From positions 1,860,001 to 1,924,000 of the forward strand of contig NZ_CP025781.1 of NCBI RefSeq assembly GCF_004194535.1: a stretch of 64,000 nt of DNA, in the 5' to 3' direction. Below are positions 1-9,623 of the stretch, piece after piece. The notes below the pieces were generated by a model, which ran no database searches, had not been told where the DNA came from, and was given only the letters and a program-made list of their open reading frames with translations. A program made the position numbers and the translations under genes. The first letter of the stretch is position 1, and every line of letters begins with the position of its first letter. The stretch is from Iodobacter fluviatilis. GTDB taxonomy: Bacteria; Pseudomonadota; Gammaproteobacteria; Burkholderiales; Chitinibacteraceae.

Positions 1-554
1 ACGATACCCAAGTCTTTACCAGAAGCCAACGATACCAATTCGATACCATCAGCCAGCTTGATGTCAGACAAGTGAACCGAAGTCTTCATTGCAGACAAGT
101 CAGCAAGGTCAACAGTTACGAATTCTGGCAGCTTAGAAGCTACGCAACGAATCATTACTTCGTTCAATACTGTGCTGATTGTACCGCCTTGCAGCTTAAC
201 GCCCAGACAAGCATCGCCGTTGATGAAGTGCAATGGCACTTTCAATTCAACAACAGTTGCTTCATTTACGCGTTGTAAATCAACGTGCAGAACCAATTGC
301 TTGAATGGGTGGTATTGAACAGCGCGAACCAGAACTTGCTCAGAAGCAGCACCTTCAATGTTCAGCTTGATCAAAGCAGTGTGGAACGCTTCTTTTTGCA
401 GAGCGTAGTACATGCTGTTGTGATCAAGTGTTACGGCTACAGGAGCTACATCGCCACCGTAAACGATTGCTGGCAAACGACCATCGCGACGCTGGCGGCG
501 GCTCGCACCCGTACCTTGCGCATCACGTGCTACTGCATTGATTTCAAATGTCAT
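1..554 (-). CDS. rplY: 50S ribosomal protein L25 (general stress protein Ctc type), 3' end outside window
   Basis: Binds 5S rRNA in the large ribosomal subunit. The minus-strand product starts MTFEINAVARDAQGTGASRR and continues through the L25 core, with the typical 'RLPAIVYGG' stretch and a C-terminal TL5/CTC-like beta domain, so it is the long Ctc form. The start at 554 is preceded by GGAG about eight bases upstream. The gene runs off the left edge; about 184 codons are visible. It lies downstream of prs on the same strand, the usual prs-rplY pairing in this group. Confidence 0.95.
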   Translation of the reverse strand, partial: MTFEINAVARDAQGTGASRRQRRDGRLPAIVYGGDVAPVAVTLDHNSMYYALQKEAFHTALIKLNIEGAASEQVLVRAVQYHPFKQLVLHVDLQRVNEATVVELKVPLHFINGDACLGVKLQGGTISTVLNEVMIRCVASKLPEFVTVDLADLSAMKTSVHLSDIKLADGIELVSLASGKDLGI

Positions 555-620
555 GATAAAACTCCATACGCACCGAAGTGCATTTTAATAAGCACCGTCC
601 GCGACCAGACAGTGCAACAG

Positions 621-647
621 AAAACCCAGATAAAATATCTGGGTTTT
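621..647 (-). terminator. Rho-independent terminator or attenuator between prs and rplY
   Basis: Perfect 12-bp stem AAAACCCAGATA / TATCTGGGTTTT with a 3-base loop, directly after the prs stop. It is symmetric, with T-rich sides on both strands. Because rplY lies just downstream on the same strand, it could be partial and set the prs:rplY ratio. Confidence 0.75.
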
Positions 648-663
648 GAATTCTTAAGCCGAT

Positions 664-1614
664 TTAATCGACAAACAATGAAGAAACAGACTCATCGTTA
701 TTAATGCGACGCATCGTTTCAGCCAAGAGGCCAGCAATCGATACTACGCGAACGCGGCCGCTATCTTGCGCTGCTTGGCTTACTGGAATGGTGTCAGTCA
801 CAACCACTTCATCTAAGTCAGATTGCATGATGCGCTCAACCGCGGCACCAGAAAATACCGCGTGAGTGGCATAAGCCAATACGCGCTTAGCACCGTGTTG
901 CTTCAACGCTTGCGCGGCTTTGCACAGGGTGTTGGCGGTATCGATCATGTCATCGATAATCACACAGGTACGATCTTTTACATCACCGATAATGTGCATG
1001 ACTTCGGCAACGCCAGCCTTAGGACGGCGTTTATCGATAATCGCCATATCCACACCTAATTGCTTAGCCATAGCGCGGGCACGCAATACGCCGCCTACGT
1101 CTGGGCTAACAACCATTAGGTTTTCGTAGCGTTTTTCGCGGATATCCGACAGTAAAACAGGGGTCGAGTAGATGTTATCTACAGGGATATCGAAGAAGCC
1201 TTGGATTTGATCAGCGTGTACATCTACCGTCAGTACGCGATCTACGCCCGCAACGGTCAGCATATTTGCAACCACTTTGGCGGAGATAGGTACACGAGCG
1301 GAGCGTGGGCGGCGATCTTGACGGGAATACCCAAGGTAGGGAATTGCTGCAGTAATGCGGCCAGCCGATGCGCGTTTCAGCGAATCAACCATTAACATCA
1401 CTTCCATCAGATTATCGTTGGTCGGGACACAAGTGGACTGCAAAACGAAAACATCGCGACCGCGAACGTTTTCTAGCAGCTCAACGGTCACTTCACCGTC
1501 CGAGAATCGACCAACCGTGGCACGGCCAATCGAGATGTCCAGGTGATTAACTACGCTATCAGCAAGTTTCGGGTTAGCGTTACCAGTGAACACCATGAGA
1601 CTATCGTAAGCCAT
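664..1614 (-). CDS. prs: Ribose-phosphate pyrophosphokinase (PRPP synthetase)
   Basis: Makes PRPP from ribose 5-phosphate and ATP for purine, pyrimidine, His, Trp and NAD synthesis; cytosolic. The 316-residue product starts [19 protein letters not shown], the family's usual N-terminus. It has the ATP/ribose-binding segments '[14 protein letters not shown]'-like near residue 30 and 'VVSPDVGG', and the PRPP loop '[14 protein letters not shown]' near residue 215. The frame stays open upstream through the tRNA-Gln gene, giving a spurious 358-codon ORF; family alignment puts the start at 1614. Order tRNA-Gln, prs, rplY is conserved in Neisseriales. Confidence 0.96.
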   Translation of the reverse strand: MAYDSLMVFTGNANPKLADSVVNHLDISIGRATVGRFSDGEVTVELLENVRGRDVFVLQSTCVPTNDNLMEVMLMVDSLKRASAGRITAAIPYLGYSRQDRRPRSARVPISAKVVANMLTVAGVDRVLTVDVHADQIQGFFDIPVDNIYSTPVLLSDIREKRYENLMVVSPDVGGVLRARAMAKQLGVDMAIIDKRRPKAGVAEVMHIIGDVKDRTCVIIDDMIDTANTLCKAAQALKQHGAKRVLAYATHAVFSGAAVERIMQSDLDEVVVTDTIPVSQAAQDSGRVRVVSIAGLLAETMRRINNDESVSSLFVD

Positions 1615-1634
1615 TTCTGTATTCCAGAAGGACG

Positions 1635-1666
1635 AAAAGCGCGTAATTTTTAAATTACACGCTTTT
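1635..1666 (-). terminator. Hairpin between tRNA-Gln and prs
   Basis: Arms AAAAGCGCGTAAT and ATTACACGCTTTT pair with one mismatch. The hairpin lies in the short spacer between the tRNA-Gln 3' end and prs. It could be a weak terminator or processing structure after the tRNA. Confidence 0.5.
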
Positions 1667-1678
1667 CTATTCGAATGA

Positions 1679-1755
1679 TGGCAGGGGAAGAAGGATTCGA
1701 ACCTTCGCATGTCGGAATCAAAATCCGATGCCTTAACCAACTTGGCGACTCCCCT
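1679..1755 (-). tRNA. tRNA-Gln (anticodon UUG)
   Basis: A 77-nt cloverleaf on the minus strand. The acceptor arms AGGGGAG / TTCCCCT pair with one G-T wobble, followed by discriminator G and an encoded CCA. The anticodon loop contains TTG, and the T-arm carries GGTTCGAATCC. It lies between ispE and prs, as in other Neisseriales. Confidence 0.96.
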
Positions 1756-1772
1756 AATGAAACTGCCCGCAA

Positions 1773-2635
1773 CTACTCGGCAAATTCATGTAATGGATGC
1801 TTACTTAATGACCTAGCAACAAATCCGATCATATTTTTTGGCAGGTCGTATATTACACTGTTTGCTTCGTTGGGTGAAGAAAAACTTGCAAAAACACAAC
1901 TACCTGAGCCAGTCATTCTTGCGTTTGCATACTGGCTAAGCCACGTAATACTTTCAGCTATCTTTGGATGACTTTTACAGGCCACCGCTTCCAGATCGTT
2001 TTGGGTGACGGCGCTACTGAGGAGCGGAACTGTAATCGGCGGAGTATTTCTTGTCAAGCTTGGATCGCGAAAAATCTGCGGCGTGGAAACATGCACTGCT
2101 GGATGCAAGATCACAAAATAGGTGTCTGGCGTGGCAACTGGCGTCATTATTTCGCCAATCCCTTCAACAAAAGCCGACTCGCCAAAAATAAAAAACGGCA
2201 CATCTGCCCCCAAACTTAAACCTAGCGCCATCAGTTTGCTGCGTGGCAAATTAAGCTGCCACAGGCGGTTGAGCACCAACATCACGGTAGCAGCATCAGA
2301 GCTACCGCCACCAACCCCTCCCCCATTGGTAGGCGCTTATCTACTCGGATATCCACACCAAGCTTGCAACCCGTGGCTTGCTGCAGCAAACGGGCAGCAC
2401 GCACGGTGAGATCCGTCTCGGCAGGAACACCTGGCAAAGGATTGTGATGCCTCACCTCTCCACTTGTATTCACCCGCAAACTAATCGTATCGCTTAAATC
2501 AATTAGCTGAAAAACAGACTGCAGCAGATGATAGCCATCAGGGCGACGACCAACAATATGTAAGAAAAGATTGAGCTTAGCTGGAGCAGGAAAATCTTGC
2601 CAGACGCTATTTATGCTTAGGGATTCCATTGCCAT
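1773..2635 (-). pseudogene. ispE: 4-diphosphocytidyl-2-C-methyl-D-erythritol kinase, frameshifted in the glycine-rich loop
   Basis: GHMP kinase of the MEP isoprenoid pathway. The N-terminal part (2282-2635, about 117 codons) has '[12 protein letters not shown]' and 'RPDGYH'; the C-terminal part (1773-2285) has 'SLGADVPFF' and 'RMTGSGSCVF'. The frames break in the ATP-binding loop. The family reads [14 protein letters not shown]; here a run of five G (C at 2320-2324 on the plus strand) gives [10 protein letters not shown] instead. One extra G restores [16 protein letters not shown] and joins the halves into a normal length of about 287 residues. The enzyme is normally essential, so a one-base assembly error in the homopolymer is the likeliest cause. 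The start overlaps the end of lolB. Confidence 0.9.
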
Positions 2636-3141
2636 TCTGATATCACTACTTTAATTTCAAGATCGTCACGACTTAGCATCAGCCTATGCGGCAAGCTAGG
2701 CTGGCCACGATAATCTGTGCTCTCAATACGCCAGCCTGCTTGCTCAAGCAGTTGGCCGTTTTCAATTTTGCTTTGGTGGCTTACGCTATCTGGATCGGCC
2801 TCGCCACGCAACCACCAGCGCAGGCCAGACACCGGCAGGGGCCAGCCCAGCGCTTCTTTGATCAACTCATCGGGGGATGCGGCCTTAATGACACGCTGAT
2901 TAGCATCCTTAAAGCTCGCTAAACCAGGGCTAAATCGCAGCTCTGCCGCGGTTTGCCCTAGTGGGCCTGATAAAGATAACTCGCTTTGCTCACCAAGCTG
3001 ATGCCAATCAAACTGCGCATAATGCCTTTCATTTGCCACTTTTAAGGCCACTCGGCCACTGGCAGAATAACCTGAACGGCTCACAGGGGGCGTACTTGCA
3101 CAGCCAACTAAAAACAATACCGCGATTAACCATAAACGCAT
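2617..3141 (-). CDS. lolB: Outer-membrane lipoprotein LolB
   Basis: LolB accepts lipoproteins from LolA and inserts them into the outer membrane. The 174-residue product has a lipoprotein signal with lipobox LVGC (Cys at about residue 14). The LolB-like 'SGRVALKV' strand and '[12 protein letters not shown]' segment follow, and the length fits. Its ATG overlaps the stop of the upstream TPR gene (TAATG) and its end overlaps ispE, so the three are translationally coupled, a conserved arrangement. Confidence 0.92.
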   Translation of the reverse strand: MRLWLIAVLFLVGCASTPPVSRSGYSASGRVALKVANERHYAQFDWHQLGEQSELSLSGPLGQTAAELRFSPGLASFKDANQRVIKAASPDELIKEALGWPLPVSGLRWWLRGEADPDSVSHQSKIENGQLLEQAGWRIESTDYRGQPSLPHRLMLSRDDLEIKVVISEWQWNP

Positions 3142-4952
3142 TAATGAATCCCTAAGCGCTGAATGGTTTCAAGCAAAGTTTCGTTCTTGGCATCAATCAA
3201 AACCGCAGCATCTATAAGTTTTTTAGCCTCTGTCTTTTCACCCAGCTGCCACAATACCTCGGCCAGATGCGCAGCCACGTCAGGTTCAGCAAGCTTGCTA
3301 TACGCACGTTTCAGCAAAGTACTGGCTTCCTGCAGCCTGCCCTGTTTATACCGCAGCCAACCTAGGCTATCCAAAATCACGGGGCTATCCGGCTCTAGCG
3401 CAATGGCTTGCTCTAACAGTACCTCTGCCTCGCTTAATTTAGTGGTGCGTGTCAGCAGGGTGTAGCCAAGCGCATTCATTCCCTGTGCATTAGCTGGCAT
3501 AAGCTCTACATACTTACGCAAATCGCTTTCTGCTAAGGCGTAATCACCTTGCATATCTGCAAGTAGTGCGCGGTCATAAACCAGATCTGTAGACTGTGGA
3601 TAAGTCACTAGGCCCTTGCTAAGAATTTCAACGCCTTTTTTATAGTTGCGTGCCTCACGGTACAGTTGCGCTTCCATTTGGATACGCTCTACTTTTGCTT
3701 GCTCGGTATCACTAGGCAGAGCCGCAATAGCCTTACGTGCTTCTTCTGTGCGCCCTAAACGCGCCAAAACACGCGGCAGACGTTTTTTAGCCAAGGCGGC
3801 AAAATCTCCGCCCACTTGGCTATACCAACTTAAGGCTTCATCAAAACGATAGCGCTCTTCAGAAATCTGCCCTAGGTAGTAACGCAAATTATCCACATTG
3901 CGTGGGTTTTGTTTGATTGCGGCGCTGAGATTGCTATACGCCGTATCAAAATCACGCTGCTGCAGTGCAATTAAGCCAGAGCCAATCAATGCATCCAGAT
4001 TATTGCCTTGTAACTTTAAAATTTCTTGGTAACCCTGTAATGCCTCAGGCAAGCGCTGGGCCGCAACCAGCTGACGCGCTAGGCTATTTCTTAACGTTAA
4101 AGACATTGGATTGTCTTTGATGGTTTTTTCTAGGAATTCAACACTGGCCGCTGGCGATTGATTAGCCAATAGCTGCGCCTTGTACTGAATGGCGGTTTCC
4201 CAATTTGGCCTTGCTGCAAGCGCAATACTTAACTCCGCCAGCGCATCATTAAACCGCTCTTGATTAGCCATTGCCACAGCACGGGCAAAATGTGCCTCAG
4301 GAAGCTGTGGATACTTTTGGGTTAGCTCATCAGTAAGCTTCCATGCCACTTTTCTGTCGGTGGTCTTATCCCAGAGCAAATGCATTTGCATAAAAAATGA
4401 TGCGGCGTCTTCTGGCTTTGCCGCCAGCAGTGCCTCGATATGCGGCTTGGCATCTTCAATTCGATCAGCGCGAATCAAAAGAGTGAGCAAAATTTGCCGA
4501 GCACCCACAGAGTTTGGCGCAGCCGCTATCCATTGCTGAGCGGTTTCTTGTGCTAAACCCAGCTGCCCTGCCCCTACGGCCACTTCGGTTGCGCGGCGGG
4601 CCACACGAGGGTCATGGGTACGATTAGCCAGATCATGCCAAGTTTGCGCAGAGAGCGCTGTACGGCCTCGCTGTAATGAAACCTCCGCAACCAAAAAGCG
4701 CAGCAATAAATCATTGGTCAGCGGCATACGTGATAACGTTTCTGGCGCAAAGCTTTCATCCCGAACAGTCTCGGTTTCTGCCACCACTTCTGCTGGCTCG
4801 TTAGCTGCAGTGCTTGATGTAGAAACAGGCACAGCGGCGCATCCGCCCAAAAACAGGCCGCTAATAAGCAAGCATAGAGCTGAGTGTTTAAAAGTGGTGA
4901 GTCTGAATGGGACGGGCATGGCACAATCCAGTAACGTCATTAATCGTTCCAT
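3141..4952 (-). CDS. TPR-repeat lipoprotein upstream of lolB
   Basis: A 603-residue protein with a lipoprotein signal ending in LGGC and then about ten tetratricopeptide repeats, the last with the 'ALGYTLLTRTTKLSEAEVLL' and 'LDSLGWLRYKQGRL' signatures. It is probably an outer-membrane-anchored scaffold; the precise role is unknown. Three in-frame ATGs (4952, 4940, 4919) are possible. The last gives the most normal signal peptide (MPVPFRLTTFK then a hydrophobic core), the second has the best GGAA ribosome site. It is first gene of the TPR-lolB-ispE string. Confidence 0.85.
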   Translation of the reverse strand: MERLMTLLDCAMPVPFRLTTFKHSALCLLISGLFLGGCAAVPVSTSSTAANEPAEVVAETETVRDESFAPETLSRMPLTNDLLLRFLVAEVSLQRGRTALSAQTWHDLANRTHDPRVARRATEVAVGAGQLGLAQETAQQWIAAAPNSVGARQILLTLLIRADRIEDAKPHIEALLAAKPEDAASFFMQMHLLWDKTTDRKVAWKLTDELTQKYPQLPEAHFARAVAMANQERFNDALAELSIALAARPNWETAIQYKAQLLANQSPAASVEFLEKTIKDNPMSLTLRNSLARQLVAAQRLPEALQGYQEILKLQGNNLDALIGSGLIALQQRDFDTAYSNLSAAIKQNPRNVDNLRYYLGQISEERYRFDEALSWYSQVGGDFAALAKKRLPRVLARLGRTEEARKAIAALPSDTEQAKVERIQMEAQLYREARNYKKGVEILSKGLVTYPQSTDLVYDRALLADMQGDYALAESDLRKYVELMPANAQGMNALGYTLLTRTTKLSEAEVLLEQAIALEPDSPVILDSLGWLRYKQGRLQEASTLLKRAYSKLAEPDVAAHLAEVLWQLGEKTEAKKLIDAAVLIDAKNETLLETIQRLGIH

Positions 4953-5173
4953 ATTAACTCGGATATTTCAGATAGTAATAGCTCGTCTTACGCTTACTGA
5001 TTTTAAAAACACAATGTAAGCCTAGCTCCTCAACAAGGCTAGCAGAATTAGTTAAAGCTTATTTCCCTTACAAAACAGGGCATTGCATCAATATTTATTG
5101 GTAAATTGCCCATGTATTCACCATCAATAGGCCGCGTTTAACGCAAGTACAACACCGCTAATAGGAAGAAAAA

Positions 5174-5989
5174 GTGCCAGAATTACCTGAAGTAGAAACC
5201 ACAAAACGCGGCATTTCTCCCCATATAGAAGGGCAAAGCATTAGCGAAGTCATTATTCGTCAAGCAAGGCTGCGCTGGCCTATTCCGGCCGATTTAGCTC
5301 AAACACTGGTGGGGCGAAAAGTACTCAGCGTTACGCGGCGGGCCAAATATTTGCTACTCAGCTTTGAGCATGGCACCTTACTCATTCACTTGGGCATGTC
5401 AGGTAATTTACGCGTATTAACCGAAGCCTTCCCCGCTGAAAAACACGATCATTTTGATTTAGTGCTCGCAAATAGCACACGGCTACGCTATCGAGATCCA
5501 CGCCGTTTTGGCGCATGCCTATGGCAGCCAATAGAAAATGGCCCCCATCCTTTATTGCTACAACTCGGCCCAGAACCCTTATCGGATCAATTTAATGCCG
5601 ACTATCTACTATTGGCCAACTCTAATCGGAAAATAGCCATTAAACTCGCCATTATGGATAACCATACAGTAGTAGGAGTGGGGAATATCTATGCGGCAGA
5701 ATCGCTTTTTAGAGCAAAAATCAACCCACAAAGAGCCGCAAATAGCCTGAGTTTGCAAGAAGCAGCGCAACTAGTTATTGCGATAAAAGCCACTCTCAAC
5801 GATGCAATTACTGCGGGGGGCAGTACGCTAAAAGATTATGTAGATAGTGATGGTAAGGCGGGATATTTTCAGCTTAGTGCCTTTGTTTACGCCCGAGCGG
5901 GCATGCCATGCAGAATATGTAGCGGTGAAATTAAGCAAATACGCCAAGGCCAACGCAGCACCTTTTACTGCCCCCAATGCCAAATTTAA
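5174..5989 (+). CDS. mutM: Formamidopyrimidine-DNA glycosylase (Fpg/MutM)
   Basis: Bifunctional DNA glycosylase/AP lyase that removes 8-oxoguanine and FaPy lesions. The product starts MPELPEVETTKRGI, with catalytic Pro2 and Glu3. It has the 'HLGMSGNLRV' and 'GNIYAAESLF' helix-two-turn-helix segments and ends in the zinc finger 'CRICSGEIKQ...YCPQCQ'. At 271 residues it is full length. The start is GTG at 5174 with AGGAAG seven bases upstream. It is divergent from the TPR-lolB cluster. Confidence 0.96.
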   Translation: MPELPEVETTKRGISPHIEGQSISEVIIRQARLRWPIPADLAQTLVGRKVLSVTRRAKYLLLSFEHGTLLIHLGMSGNLRVLTEAFPAEKHDHFDLVLANSTRLRYRDPRRFGACLWQPIENGPHPLLLQLGPEPLSDQFNADYLLLANSNRKIAIKLAIMDNHTVVGVGNIYAAESLFRAKINPQRAANSLSLQEAAQLVIAIKATLNDAITAGGSTLKDYVDSDGKAGYFQLSAFVYARAGMPCRICSGEIKQIRQGQRSTFYCPQCQI

Positions 5990-6381
5990 TTGATATATTC
6001 CTATATTTTGAATCAGCAGCAAGCTAAGTCAGTAAGTATGTTAGTAATCGCTTATTACTAAAATGATATTTATGCGATAAAGTACTGAAAAATATGTAGT
6101 AAAAGACTATTTTTAAAATTAAATTATTCACCTCAAATCAATAACTGAATGTTAAGCAGAGCATAAAAATGGTCTCCACCAAATCTAGGGAAACCACAAA
6201 TACAGTAGAGTGCAGCTTTCAGCTGCCCAATATTAAACAGAGCGCAGCAAGCAACACCCCTACATAGATGCTCATCAATTTAGCTTTAAAAGTATGTTCG
6301 TGATTTTATGGGGCAAAACGTCAGTGAATACCCCAACCATAATTGATACTAAATCTTGGCGCAGTAAATAGAGAGATCGCA
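5990..6381. other. AT-rich intergenic region without a gene
   Basis: No convincing ORF, RNA gene or strong hairpin is visible. It probably holds the promoter of the dynamin-like gene. Confidence 0.6.
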
Positions 6382-8388
6382 ATGAGCACTGATTACCTAC
6401 ATCAGCATGACTTGGCCGTAAATGACCCAAGTGGCAATGACCGTCTTGTGGGAGATTTTCAAGCCTACAGCAATTGGCGAGCCCAGCTCACCCAAACGAT
6501 TAGCCAGCTATCACGCTGGCTCAACGAGCAAGATTTAGAAGACGCACAAAATGGCTTACGCATTTCTCAGCTGCTCGAGAAACTACGCGAAGATAAACTT
6601 AATATCGCCTTTGTCGCCGAGTTTTCTCGTGGCAAATCAGAGCTTATCAATGCGATTTTCTTTGCCAACTATGGCAAGCGGATTCTACCCTCCTCCGCTG
6701 GCCGCACTACCATGTGCCCCACCGAGTTACTCTACGATGCATCGCGCGTGCCTTCCATTCAGCTTTTGCCGATTGAAACCCGTGCCGAAAACGTGACCAC
6801 TAGCGAATACCGCCGCTACCCAGAAGAATGGCGAACCATTGAGTTGGATATCAACAATTCCGACGCCATGCTCGAAGCCTTTCGCCATGTAGGCCTAACC
6901 CGGCGTGCTCCGGTAGAAGAAGCCACCCGCTACGGCCTATATAATAGCGATGATCCTGATCAACTGATTGCCGTAGATGCCGCAGGCACGATTGAGATTC
7001 CTTGCTGGCGTCATGCGGTGATCAACTTCCCGCATCCGCTGCTTAAACAAGGCTTGGTGATTTTAGATACACCAGGGCTAAACGCCATTGGTACCGAGCC
7101 AGAACTAACGCTGAATTTACTACCTAACGCCCACGCCATTTTGTTTATTTTGGCGGCCGATACGGGCGTAACGCGCTCTGATATTGATATTTGGCGCACC
7201 CACATTGGTAAAGGCAGCAATCGTGGCCGCTTAGCGGTGCTGAATAAAATCGATAGCATGTGGGATGAATTAAAAACCCCAGAGCAAATTGAAGCAGAAA
7301 TCAACCACCAAATCGCCACCACCGCCGAGCTATTAGGCGTACCAGCGCAACACGTTTACCCGATTTCGGCACAAAAAGCCCTCGTTGCCAAGGTCAATCA
7401 CGATGTCGATTTACTCGCCCGCTCGCGCCTTACCATCTTAGAAGAAGCGCTCTCTAACGAGCTACTGCCTTCTAAGCAAGATATCGTGCGCGATAGCACC
7501 ATGACCGAGATCGAAGACATCGTGCAAGGCACTCGCACAATTTTGTCTGCAAGACGAGATGGTGTACTGGAGCAATTAGTCGAGCTATCTAAACTGCATG
7601 GCAAGAATCAAGACGTAGTCGGGCAAATGATGGATAAAGTCCAAGCCGATAAGCGCAAATTTGAACAGGGCCTCGTGCGCTTTCAAGCCCTGCGTAGCAT
7701 CTTTAGCCAACAAACCAATAGCCTGCTTACCTTACTGAGTATTGATGCGCTGAAAGGAAATATTGAAGTTGTGCGCGGCCAAATGGAGCACAGCAAGTTC
7801 TCGTTTGGTGAAGGTGGCTTACGCGCCATCATGGATCATTTTTTTAAAGACGTGAACGGCAATATCAGTAAATCTGCCGAACAAGTTACCGAAATTCAAG
7901 CCATGATGGCAGCGATGTACAAAAAATTTAGCGAAGAGCACGGCTTAGGCAGCGTCACCCCACCGCCCTTTTCTACTTTGAAATACCACAAAGAAATTTC
8001 TCGGCTAGAAAAAGCCTTCCGTGAACATTTCAACACCATTAGTACCCTGCTAACCACTAGCAAGGGCCAGCTTTCGCATAAATTCTTTGAAACCGTCGCC
8101 AGTCGCGTGCTGTATGTATTTGAAGTAGCCAACCGCGATATCGAAAACTGGCTAAAAGCTGTGATGGCACCAATGGAAACGCAGGTGCGTGAGCATCAAC
8201 TGCAGCTGCGCCGCCGCCTAGAAAGCATCAAGCGCATCCACAAAGCCACCGATACCTTAGACAGCCGTATCGAAGAGCTAGAAGAAATGGACAGGCAACT
8301 CGCACTACAACTCGCCGATCTAGACTCACGTTTACGCAGCATTTATGCCGCACTCAACGAGGATATTTTCGAAGCTAAAGCAGCATAA
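6382..8388 (+). CDS. Dynamin-like GTPase (CrfC/YjdA-like)
   Basis: A large cytosolic GTPase of 668 residues. It has P-loop 'AEFSRGKSE' near residues 80-87, switch-I threonines in 'GRTTMCPTEL', G3 'LDTPGLN' and G4 'LNKID', followed by a long helical region with coiled coil at the C-terminus ('LEEMDRQLALQLADLDSRL'). The 'EFSRGK' P-loop resembles E. coli CrfC, which binds the replication clamp; whether it acts on DNA or membranes here is unknown. The frame opens at 6343, but GAGAG before ATG 6382 favours the later start. It is a single gene with its own apparent terminator. Confidence 0.85.
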   Translation: MSTDYLHQHDLAVNDPSGNDRLVGDFQAYSNWRAQLTQTISQLSRWLNEQDLEDAQNGLRISQLLEKLREDKLNIAFVAEFSRGKSELINAIFFANYGKRILPSSAGRTTMCPTELLYDASRVPSIQLLPIETRAENVTTSEYRRYPEEWRTIELDINNSDAMLEAFRHVGLTRRAPVEEATRYGLYNSDDPDQLIAVDAAGTIEIPCWRHAVINFPHPLLKQGLVILDTPGLNAIGTEPELTLNLLPNAHAILFILAADTGVTRSDIDIWRTHIGKGSNRGRLAVLNKIDSMWDELKTPEQIEAEINHQIATTAELLGVPAQHVYPISAQKALVAKVNHDVDLLARSRLTILEEALSNELLPSKQDIVRDSTMTEIEDIVQGTRTILSARRDGVLEQLVELSKLHGKNQDVVGQMMDKVQADKRKFEQGLVRFQALRSIFSQQTNSLLTLLSIDALKGNIEVVRGQMEHSKFSFGEGGLRAIMDHFFKDVNGNISKSAEQVTEIQAMMAAMYKKFSEEHGLGSVTPPPFSTLKYHKEISRLEKAFREHFNTISTLLTTSKGQLSHKFFETVASRVLYVFEVANRDIENWLKAVMAPMETQVREHQLQLRRRLESIKRIHKATDTLDSRIEELEEMDRQLALQLADLDSRLRSIYAALNEDIFEAKAA

Positions 8389-8528
8389 TGCTTCAACTGC
8401 AGAGTGGTTTAGGCGGTTTTTAAGCAAGATTTACTTGGCTGACTGATACTTGCCACCGCTCGCCGCTCTTCTGCACTCTAAGTCCAGATAAACCTCTAAC
8501 TAGCTCCGCAGGTTTTTTTCTGCAAATT

Positions 8529-8557
8529 AACGCCGCCTGCACTTAGGCGGCGTTCTC
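8529..8557 (+). terminator. Hairpin between dynamin-like gene and cutC
   Basis: Perfect 10-bp stem AACGCCGCCT / AGGCGGCGTT with a 6-base loop, followed by CTCTTTT. It ends about 15 bases before the cutC start, so the T-tail merges into the cutC ribosome site. It terminates the GTPase transcript or attenuates cutC. Confidence 0.65.
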
Positions 8558-8571
8558 TTTTGGAAACGTCT

Positions 8572-9309
8572 ATGTCTACTATTTTGCTAGAAATTTGCGC
8601 GGGATCGATCACGTCTTGTTTAGCCGCACAAGAAGGTGGCGCGCATCGGGTTGAGTTTTGCGATAATTTATTAGAAGGCGGCACCACGCCATCGTATGGG
8701 CAAATTGCGGTGGCCAGAGAGCGACTTTGGATCGGCCTGAATGTGATTATCCGCCCGCGCGGTGGCGATTTTTTATATACCGATCTGGAATACGAAGTCA
8801 TGCAACGCGATATTATCGCCTGCAAAAAGCTCGGTGTAGACGGCGTAGTGATTGGCATACTGACGGCCAATGGCTATATCGACGTACCCCGCTGCAAAGC
8901 CTTGGTTGAGCTAGCTAGCCCCATGCAAGTCACCTTCCACCGCGCTTTCGACGTAGCCCAAAATCCACTAAAGGCACTTGAAGACGTGATCGCCACCGGT
9001 TGCAATCGCCTGCTCAGCAGCGGCCAAGCAGCTACTGCATTAGAAGGCGCTTCCATGCTTAAAAGACTGCAAGCCGCCGCAGGAGATCGACTCGTCGTGA
9101 TGCCAGGTGCTGGCGTGCGCAGCAATAATATCGCCGAATTAGTCGCCGCCACCGGCTGCAAAGAATTCCACACCTCGGCCCGCCTGCCCTTCGCCAGCAA
9201 GATGCGTTATTGCAACCCCAATGTGCATATGGGCATCCCCGGCCAAGACGAATACGCCTTGGTTGAAACCAATTCCGAGCTGGTAAAAGAAATCCTAGGC
9301 AAACTCTGA
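8572..9309 (+). CDS. cutC: Copper homeostasis protein CutC family (TIM barrel)
   Basis: A 245-residue TIM-barrel protein with CutC signatures: 'LEICAGSITSCLAAQEGGAHR' near the N-terminus, 'IRPRGGDF', 'VTFHRAFD' and 'VMPGAGVRSNN'. CutC proteins have been linked to copper tolerance, but their biochemical role is unsettled. The start at 8572 has GGAA upstream; an extension to 8560 uses no ATG. No copper genes lie beside it. Confidence 0.92.
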   Translation: MSTILLEICAGSITSCLAAQEGGAHRVEFCDNLLEGGTTPSYGQIAVARERLWIGLNVIIRPRGGDFLYTDLEYEVMQRDIIACKKLGVDGVVIGILTANGYIDVPRCKALVELASPMQVTFHRAFDVAQNPLKALEDVIATGCNRLLSSGQAATALEGASMLKRLQAAAGDRLVVMPGAGVRSNNIAELVAATGCKEFHTSARLPFASKMRYCNPNVHMGIPGQDEYALVETNSELVKEILGKL

Positions 9310-9344
9310 TTAACTTCAATTCCTTATTCCCGTGTAGAGCCTGC

Positions 9345-9418
9345 CCTCGAATGTTTTAGCCAGTAGCGGGAATCCAGTGATTTTGCTGGATTCCAGATTA
9401 AAGTCCTCGGGGATAACG
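9345..9418. repeat. Dispersed palindromic repeat, same family as 52395-52468
   Basis: It contains CTCGAATGTTTTAG, then GCGGGAATCCAG - loop - CTGGATTCC, then CCTCGGGGATAACG. The element at 52395-52468 has the same order of blocks, so both are copies of one family. This copy is more degraded. It lies in the 314-bp cutC-cysD gap, which otherwise holds only the cysD promoter region. Confidence 0.6.
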
Positions 9419-9623
9419 ATTGATTCAGCCGCCCTAGCCAAGCCTCCATATAGATATAACGATTAAATCCTTCGTTTACTGGCGCGACTTCGGTAAATTC
9501 GTAAGGCTATAGCGTTACATGGGCTTTTATCAGCCACCGTATGACCCACTATTTTCAGAGCTACGCAAAACGCAGCGGAAAATTCACCCGCGTTTTGAAA
9601 CAAACTCTTTGCCCGGATAAAGT

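Noticed and set aside
1615-1740. N-terminal extension of prs
   Set aside because: The extra frame lies in the tRNA-Gln gene and spacer; family proteins start at the MAYDSLMVF methionine.
8500-8560. Riboswitch upstream of cutC
   Set aside because: Only a simple perfect hairpin with a T-tail is visible, better explained as a terminator.
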